A stretch of DNA of 39,750 nt from an uncultured Roseburia sp. (GTDB lineage Bacteria; Bacillota; Clostridia; Lachnospirales; Lachnospiraceae), in assembly GCA_947652855.1 (NCBI GenBank), contig CANTEO010000019.1, positions 1-39,750 on the forward strand, read 5' to 3'. Position numbers and translations under genes: made by a program. Position 1 is the stretch's first letter, and each line of letters opens with the position of its first letter. Shown here piece by piece: positions 39,698 to 39,750 of the stretch. The notes beneath the pieces are model-generated. The model was not told the origin of the DNA. It made no database searches and saw only the letters and a list, made by a program, of their open reading frames with translations.

Positions 39698-39750
39698 TGC
39701 AGGAAAAGGGACTTGAACCCTCACGACATTGCTGCCACAGGCACCTGAAG
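39698..39750 (-). tRNA. tRNA-Leu (anticodon CAG), 5' part beyond window
   Basis: On the minus strand the visible 3' portion reads anticodon loop TTCAGGT (anticodon CAG), 3' anticodon stem GCCTG and a long class II variable arm of about 15 bases (TGGCAGCAATGTCGT). Then come the T-arm GAGGG-TTCAAGT-CCCTT, acceptor strand TTCCTGC and discriminator A at 39698. CCA is not encoded. The long variable arm and the CAG anticodon identify leucine. About 30 bases of the 5' half lie outside the window. An intrinsic terminator follows. Confidence 0.88.

Noticed and set aside
1..39750. CRISPR arrays, insertion sequences, prophage structural genes
   Set aside because: No regularly spaced direct repeats, transposases or phage genes were seen; the only hints of mobility are the broken comM end and the A+T-rich trio.

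Overview
The window looks like chromosomal DNA of a spore-forming Clostridia, most likely a gut Lachnospiraceae. The reasons are an intact sporulation sigma factor SigK without a pro-sequence, the dgt-dnaG-rpoD-trmK-nif3 cluster followed by a ThrRS-like/uridine-kinase fusion and RNase P RNA, DUF5662, DUF5685 and DUF1292 genes, AGGAGG-type ribosome binding sites, TTGACA/TATAAT-type promoters, and large secreted N-acetylhexosaminidases with BspA-like C-terminal repeats. Family-level placement is inference. Most genes lie on the minus strand. Only the DUF1292 gene and the metallophosphoesterase-ABC transporter block are on the plus strand.

Layout. 1-1600: a comM/yifB gene broken after about 347 codons, with unrelated DNA to its left that may be the edge of an inserted element. 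Next come a 36-codon ORF between two terminator-like hairpins and the sigK terminator. 1590-5783: sigK with a SigK/SigE-type promoter, then the operon GH13 debranching-like pseudoenzyme > DUF5662 > trpS. 5873-8771: DUF1292 gene convergent with a secreted GH20 enzyme. 8918-15361: gltX > UvrD/PcrA-like helicase > nitrilase-fold protein > winged-helix protein > helical protein. All five are co-directional with tight overlaps, and the last three are unrecognised, visibly more A+T-rich, and have an operator-like repeat inside the cluster. 15544-20583: a 1679-residue secreted GH84 enzyme with a strong promoter. 20753-24574: membrane metallophosphoesterase and a sulfonate/nitrate/taurine-type ABC transporter. 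24612-29104: zinc-ribbon membrane protein > DUF5685 > DnaJ/TPR > active glycogen debranching enzyme. 29234-30292: orphan degenerate PilT-like ATPase. 30372-37954: rnpB and the macromolecular synthesis cluster. 38149-39750: chemotaxis receptor and a partial tRNA-Leu(CAG).

How the genes work together. The core is housekeeping: replication priming and sigma factor, tRNA charging and modification, and RNase P. On top of it sit traits of a gut saprophyte: secreted GH20 and GH84 enzymes that share a C-terminal coiled-coil plus BspA-like module (host glycan trimming), glycogen turnover, organosulfur or nitrate uptake, chemotaxis and sporulation.

The best candidates for something undescribed are the nitrilase-fold/winged-helix/helical trio (8918-12002), a GH13 protein that has lost all three catalytic residues (3927-5783), a PilT paralog that keeps only its Walker A motif (29234-30292), and the DUF5685/J-domain/zinc-ribbon group with isoprenoid-synthase-like aspartate motifs (27095-29104).
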